The notes below the pieces were generated by a model that was given only the letters and a program-made list of their open reading frames with translations, made no database searches and was not told the origin of the DNA. A program made the translations under genes and the position numbers. Of a stretch of 64,000 nucleotides of DNA, positions 51,352 to 60,093 are shown piece by piece (the first letter of the stretch is position 1; each line of letters opens with the position of its first letter). The DNA comes from Betaproteobacteria bacterium (lineage in GTDB: Bacteria > Pseudomonadota > Gammaproteobacteria > Burkholderiales > SG8-41): assembly GCA_029863175.1 (NCBI GenBank), contig JAOTVX010000003.1:1-64000 (forward strand), given 5' to 3'.

Positions 51352-51529
51352 TGCAAATCAGTGACCAGTGACTAAAAAGCCAGAATGAAGACGCCGCTAG
51401 ACGCCGCAAAAAAACGACGTTGCTTTGTCCCGGTCGTCTGTCTGCGTTCATCTGCGTTTATCTGCGTTTATCTGCGGCTAACAATGTTTTCTGATTCTTG
51501 AGACCCGCTATCGTCACGGGTCACGGGTG
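51352..51529. repeat. Repeat-filled aceE-aceF spacer
   Basis: Read on the minus strand from the aceE stop: CCCGTGA-type heptamers (51510-51529), a CGCAGATAAA decamer array (about 51440-51481), then inverted GGCGTC-type units (about 51391-51416) and TGGTCAC-type heptamers (51355-51376) ending two to four bases before the aceF start. All four arms follow the 3'/5' rule, inside what should be a co-transcribed pair. Confidence 0.8.
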
Positions 51530-54208
51530 TCAGACCCGGGCCGGATTGGCCTTATCCGGATCGAGGCCGTACTGCTTGACTGCCTCGGCAATCTTCTTGC
51601 GCGGTAGCGCCTCCTGATCGGCGAGTGCCGTCAGGGCAGCCACCGCCACATGATGTCGGTCTACTTCGAAGAAATGACGCAGCGCCTTGCGTGTGTCGGA
51701 ACGACCGAAGCCGTCCGTGCCTAGCACGCTGTAATGCGCCGGCTGCGGCAGGAAGCCGCGGATCTGGTCGGCGTACACCTTCATGTAATCCGTCGCGGCA
51801 ATTACCGGCCCGGCACGGTCGCGCAGGCACTGCTCTACGTAGCAGGCCCGCCGTTCGTCCTGCGGGTGCAGCATGTTCCAGCGCGTCGTCTCGATCCCGT
51901 CGCGCCGCAACTCGTTGAAGCTCGTCACGCTCCAGATATCCGCGGAAACGCCGAAGTCCTTCTCCAGGAGCTCAGCACCGGCCATGACCTCGCGCAGGAT
52001 CGTGCCGCTGCCCAGCAGCTGCACTTTCAACTGGCTTTTGTTCGTGGCTTTGCCTTCGGAGAGCAGGTACATCCCGCGCAGGATCCCTTTCTCCACACCC
52101 TCCGGCATGGGCGGATGCGCGTAGTTCTCGTTCATCACGGTGATGTAGTAGTAGACGTCCTCCTGCTCCTCGTACATGCGGCGCAGGCCATCCTGGATGA
52201 TGACCGCGAGCTCATAGGCAAACGTTGGGTCGTAGGACACGCAATTGGGAATGGTCGAGGCGAGCACGTGACTGTGGCCGTCCTCGTGTTGCAGTCCTTC
52301 ACCATTCAGGGTGGTCCGGCCGGCGGTGCCGCCGAGGAGAAAGCCGCGCGCGCGCATATCGCCTGCCGCCCACGCCAAGTCGCCAATGCGCTGGAAGCCG
52401 AACATTGAATAGAAGATGTAGAACGGGATCATCGGCTGGTTGTGCGTGCTGTAGGAGGTCGCCGCAGCGATCCACGAGCACATCGCTCCCGCCTCGCAGA
52501 TGCCTTCCTGCAGGATCTGGCCGTTCTTGTCCTCTTTGTAGTACATGAGCTGGTCGGCGTCCTGGGGCGTGTAGAGCTGCCCGACATGGGAATAGATGCC
52601 GAGCTGCCGGAACATGCCCTCCATGCCGAAGGTGCGAGACTCGTCAGGTACGATCGGCACGACGAGCTTGCCGATGTTCTTGTCGCGGATGATTGTGCTG
52701 AGTATGCGCACGAACGCCATGGTGGTGGAGATCTCGCGACCGTCCGTGCCCTTAAGCTGCTGCTCGAAGGCCGCAAGCCCCGGCATCTTCAGCGGACTGG
52801 CCTTCCGGCGCCGGGCCGGGAGCTCCCCGCCCATCGCCCTCACCCGCTCGCGCAGGTACTTCATCTCGGGACTGTCCTCGGGCGGCTTGTAGAACGGCAC
52901 CTCCTCCAGCTTATCGTCGGAGATCGGGAGATTAAAGCGGTCGCGAAACGCCCGGATTGAGGCGGTCCCCATCTTCTTCTGCTGATGGGTGATGTTCTGG
53001 CCTTCACCGGCCTCGCCCATGCCGTAGCCCTTCACCGTTTTTGCCAGGATCACGGTCGGCTGGTCCTTGTGCTTCATCGCCGCAGCGTACGCCGCGTAGA
53101 CCTTGTGCGGATCGTGCCCGCCGCGGTTGAGCCGCCAGATGTCGTCGTCCGACATCTTCGCGACCATCTCCAGCAGCTCCGGGTATTTCCCGAAGAAATG
53201 TTTGCGCACGTACGCACCGTCGTTCGCCTTGAAGCGCTGGTATTCGCCGTCGACGCACTCCTCCATGCGCTTGAGGAGCAGTCCCTTCGTGTCGCGCATG
53301 AACAGCGGGTCCCAGTAGGAGCCCCAGATCACCTTGATGACGTTCCAGCCCGCCCCGCGGAACGCCGCTTCGAGCTCCTGGATGATCTTGCCGTTGCCAC
53401 GCACCGGGCCGTCGAGGCGCTGCAGGTTGCAGTTCACGACAAAGATGAGGTTGTCGAGCTGCTCGCGCCCGGCCAGCGAGATCGCCCCGAGTGACTCCGG
53501 CTCGTCCATTTCGCCGTCGCCCATGAACGCCCAGACTTTCCGTCCCTGCGGCTCGACGACACCGCGGTCCTTGAAATAGCGCATGAAGCGCGCCTGGTAA
53601 ATCGCCATGATCGGGCCGAGGCCCATCGAGACCGTCGGGAACTGCCAGAAATCGGGCATTAGCCACGGGTGCGGATAGGACGAGAGGCCCTTGCCGGCAA
53701 CCTCCTGCCGAAAGTTGCCGAGTTGTTCCTCAGTGATGCGGCCTTCCAGGAAGGCGCGCGCGTAGACACCGGGCGCGGAGTGGCCCTGAATGTAGACGAG
53801 ATCCCCGCCGAAAGTCTCGTTTGCGGCGCGGAAGAAATGATTGAAACCGATGTCATAGAGCGTAGCGGCTGACGCGAAACTGGCGATGTGGCCACCGAGC
53901 TCCGAGGATTCCTTGTTGGCGCGCACCACGGTTGCCATCGCGTTCCAACGCACGAGCGAGCGCAACTGGTTCTCGATCTCCGCGTCACCGGGGGAATGCT
54001 CTTCCTGAGAGAGCGGGATCGTGTTCATGTACGCGGTGTTGGCGTTGTAAGGAATGTAAGCGCCGCCGCGACGCGCCCGCTCCGTCAACCGCTCCAAGAG
54101 GAAGTTCGCGCGGGCCGGACCTTCACGCTCGAGTACGGAAGCGAGCGCCTCCAACCACTCGTTCGTCTCTTGAGGATCAACGTCGGGTTGTATGTCTTTC
54201 AGGTCCAT
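51530..54208 (-). CDS. aceE: AceE, pyruvate dehydrogenase E1 (homodimeric type)
   Basis: The protein has about 892 residues and decarboxylates pyruvate with thiamine diphosphate, then acetylates E2. The ThDP/Mg2+ motif is VWAFMGDGEMDEPESLGAI, preceded by the E1 signatures ISSYPHPWLMPDFWQFPTVSMGLGP-like and LGGHIASFASAATLYDIGFNHFFR. The C-terminal domain has GTDGFGRSDTRKALRHFFEVDRHHVA. The length is typical for E. coli-type E1. I chose the ATG at 54208, with AGGTGG upstream, over the GTG at 54217. It is the first gene of aceE-aceF. Confidence 0.96.
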   Translation of the reverse strand: MDLKDIQPDVDPQETNEWLEALASVLEREGPARANFLLERLTERARRGGAYIPYNANTAYMNTIPLSQEEHSPGDAEIENQLRSLVRWNAMATVVRANKESSELGGHIASFASAATLYDIGFNHFFRAANETFGGDLVYIQGHSAPGVYARAFLEGRITEEQLGNFRQEVAGKGLSSYPHPWLMPDFWQFPTVSMGLGPIMAIYQARFMRYFKDRGVVEPQGRKVWAFMGDGEMDEPESLGAISLAGREQLDNLIFVVNCNLQRLDGPVRGNGKIIQELEAAFRGAGWNVIKVIWGSYWDPLFMRDTKGLLLKRMEECVDGEYQRFKANDGAYVRKHFFGKYPELLEMVAKMSDDDIWRLNRGGHDPHKVYAAYAAAMKHKDQPTVILAKTVKGYGMGEAGEGQNITHQQKKMGTASIRAFRDRFNLPISDDKLEEVPFYKPPEDSPEMKYLRERVRAMGGELPARRRKASPLKMPGLAAFEQQLKGTDGREISTTMAFVRILSTIIRDKNIGKLVVPIVPDESRTFGMEGMFRQLGIYSHVGQLYTPQDADQLMYYKEDKNGQILQEGICEAGAMCSWIAAATSYSTHNQPMIPFYIFYSMFGFQRIGDLAWAAGDMRARGFLLGGTAGRTTLNGEGLQHEDGHSHVLASTIPNCVSYDPTFAYELAVIIQDGLRRMYEEQEDVYYYITVMNENYAHPPMPEGVEKGILRGMYLLSEGKATNKSQLKVQLLGSGTILREVMAGAELLEKDFGVSADIWSVTSFNELRRDGIETTRWNMLHPQDERRACYVEQCLRDRAGPVIAATDYMKVYADQIRGFLPQPAHYSVLGTDGFGRSDTRKALRHFFEVDRHHVAVAALTALADQEALPRKKIAEAVKQYGLDPDKANPARV

Positions 54209-54311
54209 TGCGGCCACCTATACGCATGTCAGGAACTCCGCGGCGGCGGAATCCTGTTTCGGCAATCAACTACTTACGGCACCTCGCATTGGGGGCCATT
54301 ATAGCATCGGG

Positions 54312-54337
54312 AAATTGCCGCTTTTGCGCGGCAATTT
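54312..54337. other. Hairpin upstream of aceE
   Basis: AAATTGCCGC and GCGGCAATTT pair perfectly around TTTTGC, in the 221-base gap before aceE and past the enoyl-CoA hydratase stop. It lacks a T run. It may end the upstream message or regulate aceE. Confidence 0.45.
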
Positions 54338-54429
54338 AATGAGATAGCCCTACTTTCGCCCGCTGACCGGACCGCGCGTTCGAGTCTTGCTGACTGGACG
54401 AAGAGTTTATCGGCGTTTAGCTCCACAAA

Positions 54430-55218
54430 CTACTGGCCACCTCCAAACTTCGCCGGACGCTTTTCGAGGAAAGCGGCCATGCCCTCCTTTTGGTCGGGGC
54501 TCGCGCAGCATCGCCCAAACAGATTTGATTCGAGAGCAAGCCCTGCAGCAAGTTCCATGTCCGCGCCGCGCCGGACCGCTTCCTTGCTGCAGCGCACCGC
54601 GAGCGGGCCTTTGCTTGCGACAATGCGCGCCATTTCAAGACCTCTCTGCATGAGCTCGGCCACCGGCACGACCGCGCTCGCCAAACCGATACCGAGCGCC
54701 TCCTCGGCCTTGACCTGGCGACCGGTCGTCAGCAGCTCGAGCGCGCGGGCCGGGCCGACCTTTCTCGGGAGTCGTTGCGTAGCCCCGAGTCCGGCACAGA
54801 TGCCAAGGTTCACTTCCGGCTGACCGAACACGGCGCCTTCCGTCGCAATGATCCAATCGCAGGCGAGCGCGAGCTCGCAGCCGCCGCCTAGGCAGTAGCC
54901 GTTCACGAGGGCGATCACCGGCACCGGCACCGCCTCGAGCCGCGCGAAGGCGCGCGAGCCGCGCGCCGAAAACGCGCTGCCCTCTTCCTGCGTGAAGTTC
55001 TGCATCTCCGCGATGTCAGCGCCCGCGACGAATGCCTTGTCACCGGCGCCTGTGACGAGCGCGACCCGCGCTGCGGGATCCTGCGCGATGACGTTAGCTG
55101 CGGCATCGATCTCATCCAGCGTCGCCGAGTTCAGCGCGTTGAGCGCCTTCGGGCGGTTGACCGTGAGAAGATAGATGCCCGCCTCGGGCTGCTCCAGCAA
55201 TATATTTTGATAGCTCAT
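54430..55218 (-). CDS. Enoyl-CoA hydratase/isomerase family protein
   Basis: The 262-residue crotonase-fold enzyme has the N-terminal LTVNRPKALNALNSATLDEI, the oxyanion region KAFVAGADIAEM, and ALVNGYCLGGGCELALACDWIIA with the usual Glu. Catalytic Glu residues of hydratases are in GGGCELAL and in QPEVNLGICAGLGATQRLPR. The overall form resembles short-chain enoyl-CoA hydratase (Crt/PaaF-like). It lies downstream of phaC and the SDR on the same strand. The start is the ATG at 55218. Confidence 0.9.
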   Translation of the reverse strand: MSYQNILLEQPEAGIYLLTVNRPKALNALNSATLDEIDAAANVIAQDPAARVALVTGAGDKAFVAGADIAEMQNFTQEEGSAFSARGSRAFARLEAVPVPVIALVNGYCLGGGCELALACDWIIATEGAVFGQPEVNLGICAGLGATQRLPRKVGPARALELLTTGRQVKAEEALGIGLASAVVPVAELMQRGLEMARIVASKGPLAVRCSKEAVRRGADMELAAGLALESNLFGRCCASPDQKEGMAAFLEKRPAKFGGGQ

Positions 55219-55321
55219 ACTGAGCCGGTGAATGCTGATTGTTAAATGTTGAATGGAAAAGACGGACCAACGCGATGGTCAAGGGTTCGACCACCGTCCC
55301 TTTTATGATTCACAACGAACA

Positions 55322-55403
55322 ATCGGCGTGCATCGGCGGCTAAATGCCAACATTCACGGCTTGACGGTTCTTGTTTCTCCATATCCGCGTTTATCTGCGG
55401 CTA
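55322..55403 (-). repeat. Composite decamer repeat, copy 3
   Basis: ATCGGCGTGCATCGGCGGCT and a T-rich middle (TTCTTGTTTCTCC) precede CCGCGTTTATCTGCGGCTA, the same layout as at 3729-3800 and 39865-39951. On the minus strand it starts 13 bases after the SDR stop. Confidence 0.8.
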
Positions 55404-55415
55404 TAGTTCTTCTTC

Positions 55416-56183
55416 TTACTTCGGCGCCATTCGCACGGCGCCGTCGAGGCGGATCACCTCGCCATTCAGCATCGTGTTCGTGATGATGTGCTCGACCAGC
55501 GCCGCGAACTCGTCAGGCCGTCCAAGGCGCGGCGGAAACGGAATCTGGGCCGCAAGCGATTGCTGCAACTCCTCGTTGAAGCCGCCCACCATCGGCGTCT
55601 CGAAGATTCCGGGCGCAACGGTCATTACGCGGATCCCGAAGCGCGCCAGCTCGCGCGCCGCGGGCAGCGTCAAACCCACCACGCCCGCCTTTGAGGCGCT
55701 ATAAGCGACCTGCCCGATCTGCCCGTCGAAGGCCGCGATCGACGCCGTGTTGACGATGATGCCACGCTCGCCTCCGCTGTCCGGCGTGTTTTCCGCCATC
55801 GCCTGCGCCGCGAGCCGCAGCACGTTGAAGGTGCCAACCAGGTTGATTTCGATCGTGCGGCGGAAGCCCTCCAGCCGGTGCGGCCCGCCTTTGCCCAGGA
55901 CACGCTCCGCGGGAGCAATACCGGCGCAACTCACGGCGCCGTGCAACACCCCGAACTGTGACCGGGCGGCGGCGATGGCCCGGCTGAGCTGCCCTTCATT
56001 GGTTACGTCCGTGCCCACGAACAGCGCGGCTGGGCCGATAGCGCGCGCCAGCTTCGCGCCCTGCTCCCCGCTCAGGTCGCAGATCGCGACGTTGCCGCCG
56101 GCCCGGCCCAGCCGGCGCGCCGTTGCCGCGCCGAGTCCGGAAGCGCCACCGGTCACGAGAAAGGTCCTGCCCCTGATTTCCAT
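55416..56183 (-). CDS. Short-chain dehydrogenase (3-hydroxyacyl-CoA dehydrogenase type II-like)
   Basis: The 255-residue SDR enzyme has the NAD motif [24 protein letters not shown] (NAG-like), the catalytic Ser in [14 protein letters not shown] and the YxxxK in [25 protein letters not shown] and [11 protein letters not shown] are typical of HSD10-like 3-hydroxyacyl-CoA dehydrogenases. It lies between phaC and the hydratase gene, so beta-oxidation or branched-chain acyl-CoA conversion is plausible. CGTTTAC-type heptamers precede the ATG (minus strand). Confidence 0.9.
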   Translation of the reverse strand: MEIRGRTFLVTGGASGLGAATARRLGRAGGNVAICDLSGEQGAKLARAIGPAALFVGTDVTNEGQLSRAIAAARSQFGVLHGAVSCAGIAPAERVLGKGGPHRLEGFRRTIEINLVGTFNVLRLAAQAMAENTPDSGGERGIIVNTASIAAFDGQIGQVAYSASKAGVVGLTLPAARELARFGIRVMTVAPGIFETPMVGGFNEELQQSLAAQIPFPPRLGRPDEFAALVEHIITNTMLNGEVIRLDGAVRMAPK

Positions 56184-56246
56184 GTCTGGAACTGCTGCCC
56201 GGTGAAAAGTAAACGATGAACGGACAAACGCGGCGGCCCGGAGGGA

Positions 56247-58127
56247 TCAGCGTTTCTGGCGGCCCGCGGGCTGCTCCCTCTGCCGGCGTTCATCGGCGGG
56301 CCGCGACGCTGCCTCGTGGGTCTGCTTCGAGCCGACGTGAACCTTGACGTAAGCCCCGGGCGCGTCCTCGATCACCCTGAGCTTGCCCTTGCCGGGAACA
56401 CGCGCCGGCACTTTCTTGCCGCCATGACCCGCGATCCACTTGCTCCAGTCGGTCCACCACGAGCCGGGGTGCTGACGCGCGCCGCTTAGCCAGTCCTCGG
56501 GATCCTCGATCAGCTTGTCATTTGTCCAGTAGCAATACTTGTTTGCCGCCGGCGGATTGACGATGCCGGCGATGTGCCCCGAGCCACCTAGCACGAAACG
56601 CACCGGGCCCTTCAGCAACCGCGCACCGGCATACGTCGACCGCCAGGGGGCAATGTGATCCTCGAGCGTCGCGATGAAGTAGGCGGGGACCTCGACCCGC
56701 GAAACGTCGATCGGCACGCCGTCGATCTCGATGCCACCCGGCTTGGTCAGCTGATTGCGCAAGTACATGTTGCGCAGGTAGAAGCTGTGCATGGTTGCGG
56801 GCATACGCGTCGAATCCGAGTTCCAGTAAAGCAGGTCGAACGGGAACGGGTCGCGCCCGAGCAGGTAGTTGTTCACCACGAAGGTCCAGATGAGATCGTT
56901 CGCGCGCAGCATGTTAAACGTGGTCGCCATCTCGGCGCCCTCCAAATAGCCGCGCCGCTTCATGCGCTTTTCGAGCGCGTCGAGCTGCTTCTCATCGATG
57001 AACACCTCGAGCTCGCCGGCCTCGGCAAAATCGATCATCGTGACGAAGAAGGTCGCGGAGCTGATCCGCCGCTCACCCTTCGCTGCAAGGTACGCGAGCG
57101 CGCAGGCAAGCAGTGTGCCGCCGAGGCAATAGCCGATAACGTTCACCTCGCGCTCGCCAGTGGCCTTCTCGATGGCGTCGAGCGCGGCAAGCGCCCCCTC
57201 GCGCAGGTAATCGTCGAAACGCTTGTGCGCGAGCTGCTCGTCCGGGTTGACCCATGACATCACGAACACGCTCTGGCCCTGGTCGACCGCCCACTTGATG
57301 AAAGAGTTGTCCTCGCGCAGATCGAGGATGTAGTACTTGTTGATCCACGGTGGAATGATGAGCAGCGGACGGCGGTAAACGTCCGGAGTGGCCGGATCGT
57401 ATTGAATGAGCTGCATCAGCTCGTTCTCGTAGATCACTTTCCCCGGCGTGGTGGCGATGTTGAGCCCCAGCTTGAATGCGTTTTCGTCGGTCATCCGCAC
57501 CTGGATCTGCTCGCCGTCGCCGCGCGAGAGATCGTCGAGCAGGTTGCTCAGGCCCTTGACGAGGTTCTTGCCCCCCGTCGCCACCGTTTCGCGCATCACC
57601 TCGGGATTGGTTAACACGAAATTGCTCGGGGACAGCGCGTCGATGTACTGGCGCGTGTAGAAATCCACTTTCTTGGCTGCTTTCTGGTCCAGCCCTTCGA
57701 CGCCCGCCACCGCCTGGTGCAGGTGCTTGGCGGAAATGAGATAGGACTGCTTGATATAGTCGTAGAGGAAGTTCTGTTCCCAATCCTCGTGCTTGAACCG
57801 GCGGTCGCTCTTGTGGGGTTGCGCCACAGGTGTTGTGTCCTGGCCTATGAATCTCAACCATGAGCTCTGCATCAGCGACGCGTAGTCCTGCCACATGCGC
57901 ATCTGCGCCTCGGCGAGCTTGAACGGATCGGCCAGCAGCTTTGCCCATGTATCAAAGAACGCCTGCGCAACACCAAGCTCGTCCGCCAGTCCCAGCGCGC
58001 CGCCGGTCGTGCGCCGGTCAAGGGACTGCCCGAGGAGTTCCACGCTCTTGCGGGCAACGTCGGCGTAGAGCCGGGCGAGTTCCGCCGGATCGTAGGCGTG
58101 GTGCTGCGATTGCCGATGGGCACTCAT
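56247..58127 (-). CDS. phaC: PhaC, class I poly(3-hydroxyalkanoate) synthase
   Basis: The 626-residue enzyme polymerises (R)-3-hydroxyacyl-CoA into storage granules. The nucleophile elbow is VIGYCLGGTLLACAL (lipase-box-like with Cys), the catalytic Asp is in ATLEDHIAPW and the His is in LGGSGHIAGIVN. The N-terminal domain has the class I pattern (FDTWAKLLADPFKLAEAQMRMWQDY). Residues past about 590 form a basic tail (EAASRPADERRQREQPAGRQKR-type), longer than usual. phaA and phaB are not next to it. It diverges from the MerR gene, with an operator-like palindrome between. Confidence 0.95.
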   Translation of the reverse strand: MSAHRQSQHHAYDPAELARLYADVARKSVELLGQSLDRRTTGGALGLADELGVAQAFFDTWAKLLADPFKLAEAQMRMWQDYASLMQSSWLRFIGQDTTPVAQPHKSDRRFKHEDWEQNFLYDYIKQSYLISAKHLHQAVAGVEGLDQKAAKKVDFYTRQYIDALSPSNFVLTNPEVMRETVATGGKNLVKGLSNLLDDLSRGDGEQIQVRMTDENAFKLGLNIATTPGKVIYENELMQLIQYDPATPDVYRRPLLIIPPWINKYYILDLREDNSFIKWAVDQGQSVFVMSWVNPDEQLAHKRFDDYLREGALAALDAIEKATGEREVNVIGYCLGGTLLACALAYLAAKGERRISSATFFVTMIDFAEAGELEVFIDEKQLDALEKRMKRRGYLEGAEMATTFNMLRANDLIWTFVVNNYLLGRDPFPFDLLYWNSDSTRMPATMHSFYLRNMYLRNQLTKPGGIEIDGVPIDVSRVEVPAYFIATLEDHIAPWRSTYAGARLLKGPVRFVLGGSGHIAGIVNPPAANKYCYWTNDKLIEDPEDWLSGARQHPGSWWTDWSKWIAGHGGKKVPARVPGKGKLRVIEDAPGAYVKVHVGSKQTHEAASRPADERRQREQPAGRQKR

Positions 58128-58237
58128 TTCGAGTCCTTAGGTGTTGGTCGCGTGCGGCGCGCGCGATACGGCAGGCGGCGTCCTGGCTCGCGTAGCGAGA
58201 CCTGAATGCGTCTCGGTCGCCGCAACCTGCATCACTA

Positions 58238-58262
58238 TTGACGTTAACGTAAACGTTATATA
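58238..58262. promoter_or_regulatory. LiuR-like operator and promoter region (phaC / merR)
   Basis: TTGACGTTAACGTAAA (58238-58253) is an imperfect palindrome with the perfect core ACGTTAACGT. A second overlapping palindrome, AACGTAAACGTT, extends to 58257 and a TATA-rich run follows. MerR/LiuR-type regulators bind such dyads. It lies 58 bases before the merR ATG and about 110 bases from phaC. Confidence 0.6.
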
Positions 58263-58319
58263 CCCTGATGCGCAATTGCCGAAGCGCACTCATACTACTC
58301 CTCATTGCTGCATGGCACA

Positions 58320-58700
58320 ATGCGTAATCGCTACTCCATTTCCGAGCTGGCCCAAGAGGTTGGCATTACCACGCGCACGATTCGCTACTATGAGGACCAA
58401 GGCCTGCTGAGCCCCGGACGTGATGGTCTGAATCGCGTTTTCAGCAACCGGGATCGCGTGCGACTCAAGCTTGCGCTCCGCGGCAAGCGCCTCGGCTTCA
58501 CCTTGAGCGAGATCCGGGAACTCTTCGAGCTCTACGATGTTTCGCGCGACGAGCGGCGCGAGTTGGAGGCGTTCCTCGCCAAGCTCAACCGGCATCGCAC
58601 GATGCTCGAACAGCGGCGTGAGGACATCGAGATCATGCTGAATGAGATCAGTTTTTTTGCTGACCAGTGCCGCCGTCTGCTCAAGGAAGAGGCCGCCTGA
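58320..58700 (+). CDS. MerR-family regulator (LiuR-like)
   Basis: The 126-residue regulator has an N-terminal winged HTH typical of MerR (YSISELAQEVGITTRTIRYYEDQGLLSP), a second HTH (RDRVRLKLALRGKRLGFTLSEIRELFELY) and a long dimerising helix (RRELEAFLAKLNRHRTMLEQ). It matches the LiuR branch that controls leucine/isovalerate degradation in proteobacteria. The ATG at 58320 is the likely start. Two ACGT-rich palindromes flank it, and liu genes lie 2 kb downstream. Confidence 0.8.
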   Translation: MRNRYSISELAQEVGITTRTIRYYEDQGLLSPGRDGLNRVFSNRDRVRLKLALRGKRLGFTLSEIRELFELYDVSRDERRELEAFLAKLNRHRTMLEQRREDIEIMLNEISFFADQCRRLLKEEAA

Positions 58701-58738
58701 AGCTTTGCTTGGTCTGTTTTTGGAACGCAACGCTACCT

Positions 58739-58757
58739 AACGTTTACGTAAATGTAA
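58739..58757. promoter_or_regulatory. Second LiuR-like operator
   Basis: ACGTTTACGTAAATGT contains the perfect palindrome TTTACGTAAA (58743-58752) and resembles the site at 58238. It lies directly before the nitronate monooxygenase fragment. It may have belonged to a lost liu gene such as isovaleryl-CoA dehydrogenase. Confidence 0.55.
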
Positions 58758-58801
58758 TATCCGCCCACACGCAACCCGAGGCGGTGCAGCGTGGCGCTGC
58801 C

Positions 58802-59164
58802 GCGGAGGACGAGACGCTGGTTACGGAGAAAATCTCCGGAAAGCCGGCGCGCGCACTTGCCAATCGTTTCATCCGCGAGATGGAAGCGGCCGACGCGCCG
58901 CAACTCGTGTGCCCCGCGCAGAACACCTTGACGGGACCGCTCCGGGCCGCCGCTAAAAAGACCGGCAGGCACGAATTTCCCTCCCTGTATGCCGGCCAGC
59001 CCGCGGCGCTCGCCTGCGCGCTGCCAGCCGGTGAGCTCGCAGCGCAGCTTAACGCCGAGGCGCTCGACCGGCTCGCGGCCCTGCGCCGTCAGACTTCTCC
59101 CGCCCGCATGAACGCGCTAGTCTTCGATACAGTTGCCCGCCGGCTCGATTATCCTCCGCAATGA
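58802..59164 (+). pseudogene. Nitronate monooxygenase, C-terminal fragment
   Basis: In the frame ending at 59164, about 120 codons match the C-terminal third of nitronate monooxygenase (2-nitropropane dioxygenase family): TLVTEKISGKPARALANRF, then LVCPAQNTLTGPLRAAAKKTG and FPSLYAGQPAALACALPAGEL. The FMN-binding core and the N-terminal two-thirds are absent. Upstream codons in the same frame look non-coding and contain the operator at 58739. The fragment is probably non-functional. Confidence 0.75.
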
Positions 59165-59172
59165 GGCGCTAG

Positions 59173-59400
59173 ATGCGTGATGACCCGATGATAATCGCCT
59201 CCGCTGCCCGCACTTCGTTCGGGAGGGTCATGGGCGAACTCAGTGCAGTGGCCGCCCCCGCGCTCGGCGCTTCGGGCGCGCGCATCATGGTGACGCTGCT
59301 CGCCGCGCTTCGGGAATACGGCCTCAAGCGCGGCATCGTTTCACGGCGCATCGGCGGCGGTGGAGCGACGGCGATCGCGTTCGAACACTTGCTCGGATGA
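59173..59400 (+). pseudogene. Acetyl-CoA acetyltransferase (thiolase) with large internal deletion
   Basis: The 75-codon frame joins a thiolase N terminus (DPMIIASAARTSFGRVMGELSAVAAPALGA) directly to a thiolase C terminus (SGARIMVTLLAALREYGLKRGIV, IGGGGATAIAFEHLL). About 320 residues, including the catalytic Cys, are missing. The usual CIGGG becomes RRIGGG. The deletion kept the frame, so the product could be translated but not active. It is a relic of an atoB/phaA-type gene of the liu region. Confidence 0.85.
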
Positions 59401-59403
59401 GGC

Positions 59404-59468
59404 GTGACCGACAGTGCGTGATTGGTCACTTGTTCTCCGTTCACTGGTTACCGTTCCCCGTTCACCCC
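59404..59468. repeat. Paired heptamer arrays before the isomerase gene
   Basis: CGTGACC and CGTGATT units (about 59404-59423) are followed by six TTC-ending units (TTGGTCA, CTTGTTC, TCCGTTC, ACTGGTT, ACCGTTC, CCCGTTC; 59422-59463), in inverted sense. The array ends about 14 bases before the ATG at 59482. Confidence 0.75.
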
Positions 59469-59481
59469 GATAGGTAAACGC

Positions 59482-60084
59482 ATGGCGAACCCAATCGACT
59501 TCTACTTCGATTTCTCCTCACCCTATGGCTATCTCGCCAGCACGAGAATCGACGAGATCGCCGCAAAATACGGCCGCAGCGTGACCTGGCGGCCCGTCCT
59601 TCTCGGGGCAATCTTCAAGATCTCCGGCGGGCAGCCGCTGCCCACGATCCCGCTCAAAGGAAGCTACGCCACGCACGATATGGCGCGCACGGCACGGTTG
59701 ATGAAAGTGCCGTTCAAGCTGCCCTCGAAGTTTCCGGTCGCCGCGACGGCGCCCAGCCGCGCCTTTTACTGGGTCAGCGACCGGGATCCGGCGCTCGGCA
59801 AGGTGCTCGCCCGCGCGCTGTTCCATGCCTGCTTCGCGGAGGAGCGGGACATCTCAAACCCCGAGGTGACCAGCAACGTCGCCGCCAAGATCGGCGTGAG
59901 CAAGGAAGAACTCTTGCGGGCGCTCAACGAGCCGGCGGTCAAGGAGCGGCTTCGGAGCGAAGTGGATGCCGCGATCGAGCGCGGCGTTTTTGGTTCGCCC
60001 TATATCGTCATCGATGGCGAGCCGTTCTGGGGCGCGGACCGGCTCGATCAGGTAGAAAAATGGCTCGAGACTGGTGGCTGGTAG
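59482..60084 (+). CDS. 2-hydroxychromene-2-carboxylate isomerase-family protein (second copy)
   Basis: The 200-residue DsbA-like protein has PIDFYFDFSSPYGYLASTRI at the N terminus (active-site Ser in SSPYG), VTWRPVLLGAIFKISGGQPLP, and the C-terminal GVFGSPYIVIDGEPFWGADRLDQVEKWL. It resembles the gene at 35384 but is clearly diverged. The ATG at 59482 is preceded by TAGGTAAACGC, a moderate ribosome site. Proteins of this type are often found in acyl-CoA or aromatic clusters; the substrate is unknown. Confidence 0.88.
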   Translation: MANPIDFYFDFSSPYGYLASTRIDEIAAKYGRSVTWRPVLLGAIFKISGGQPLPTIPLKGSYATHDMARTARLMKVPFKLPSKFPVAATAPSRAFYWVSDRDPALGKVLARALFHACFAEERDISNPEVTSNVAAKIGVSKEELLRALNEPAVKERLRSEVDAAIERGVFGSPYIVIDGEPFWGADRLDQVEKWLETGGW

Positions 60085-60093
60085 CACCAGCCC

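Noticed and set aside
58667..58801. N-terminal part of the frame ending at 59164 as a real protein start
   Set aside because: It runs through the end of the MerR gene and the operator and lacks homology to nitronate monooxygenase.
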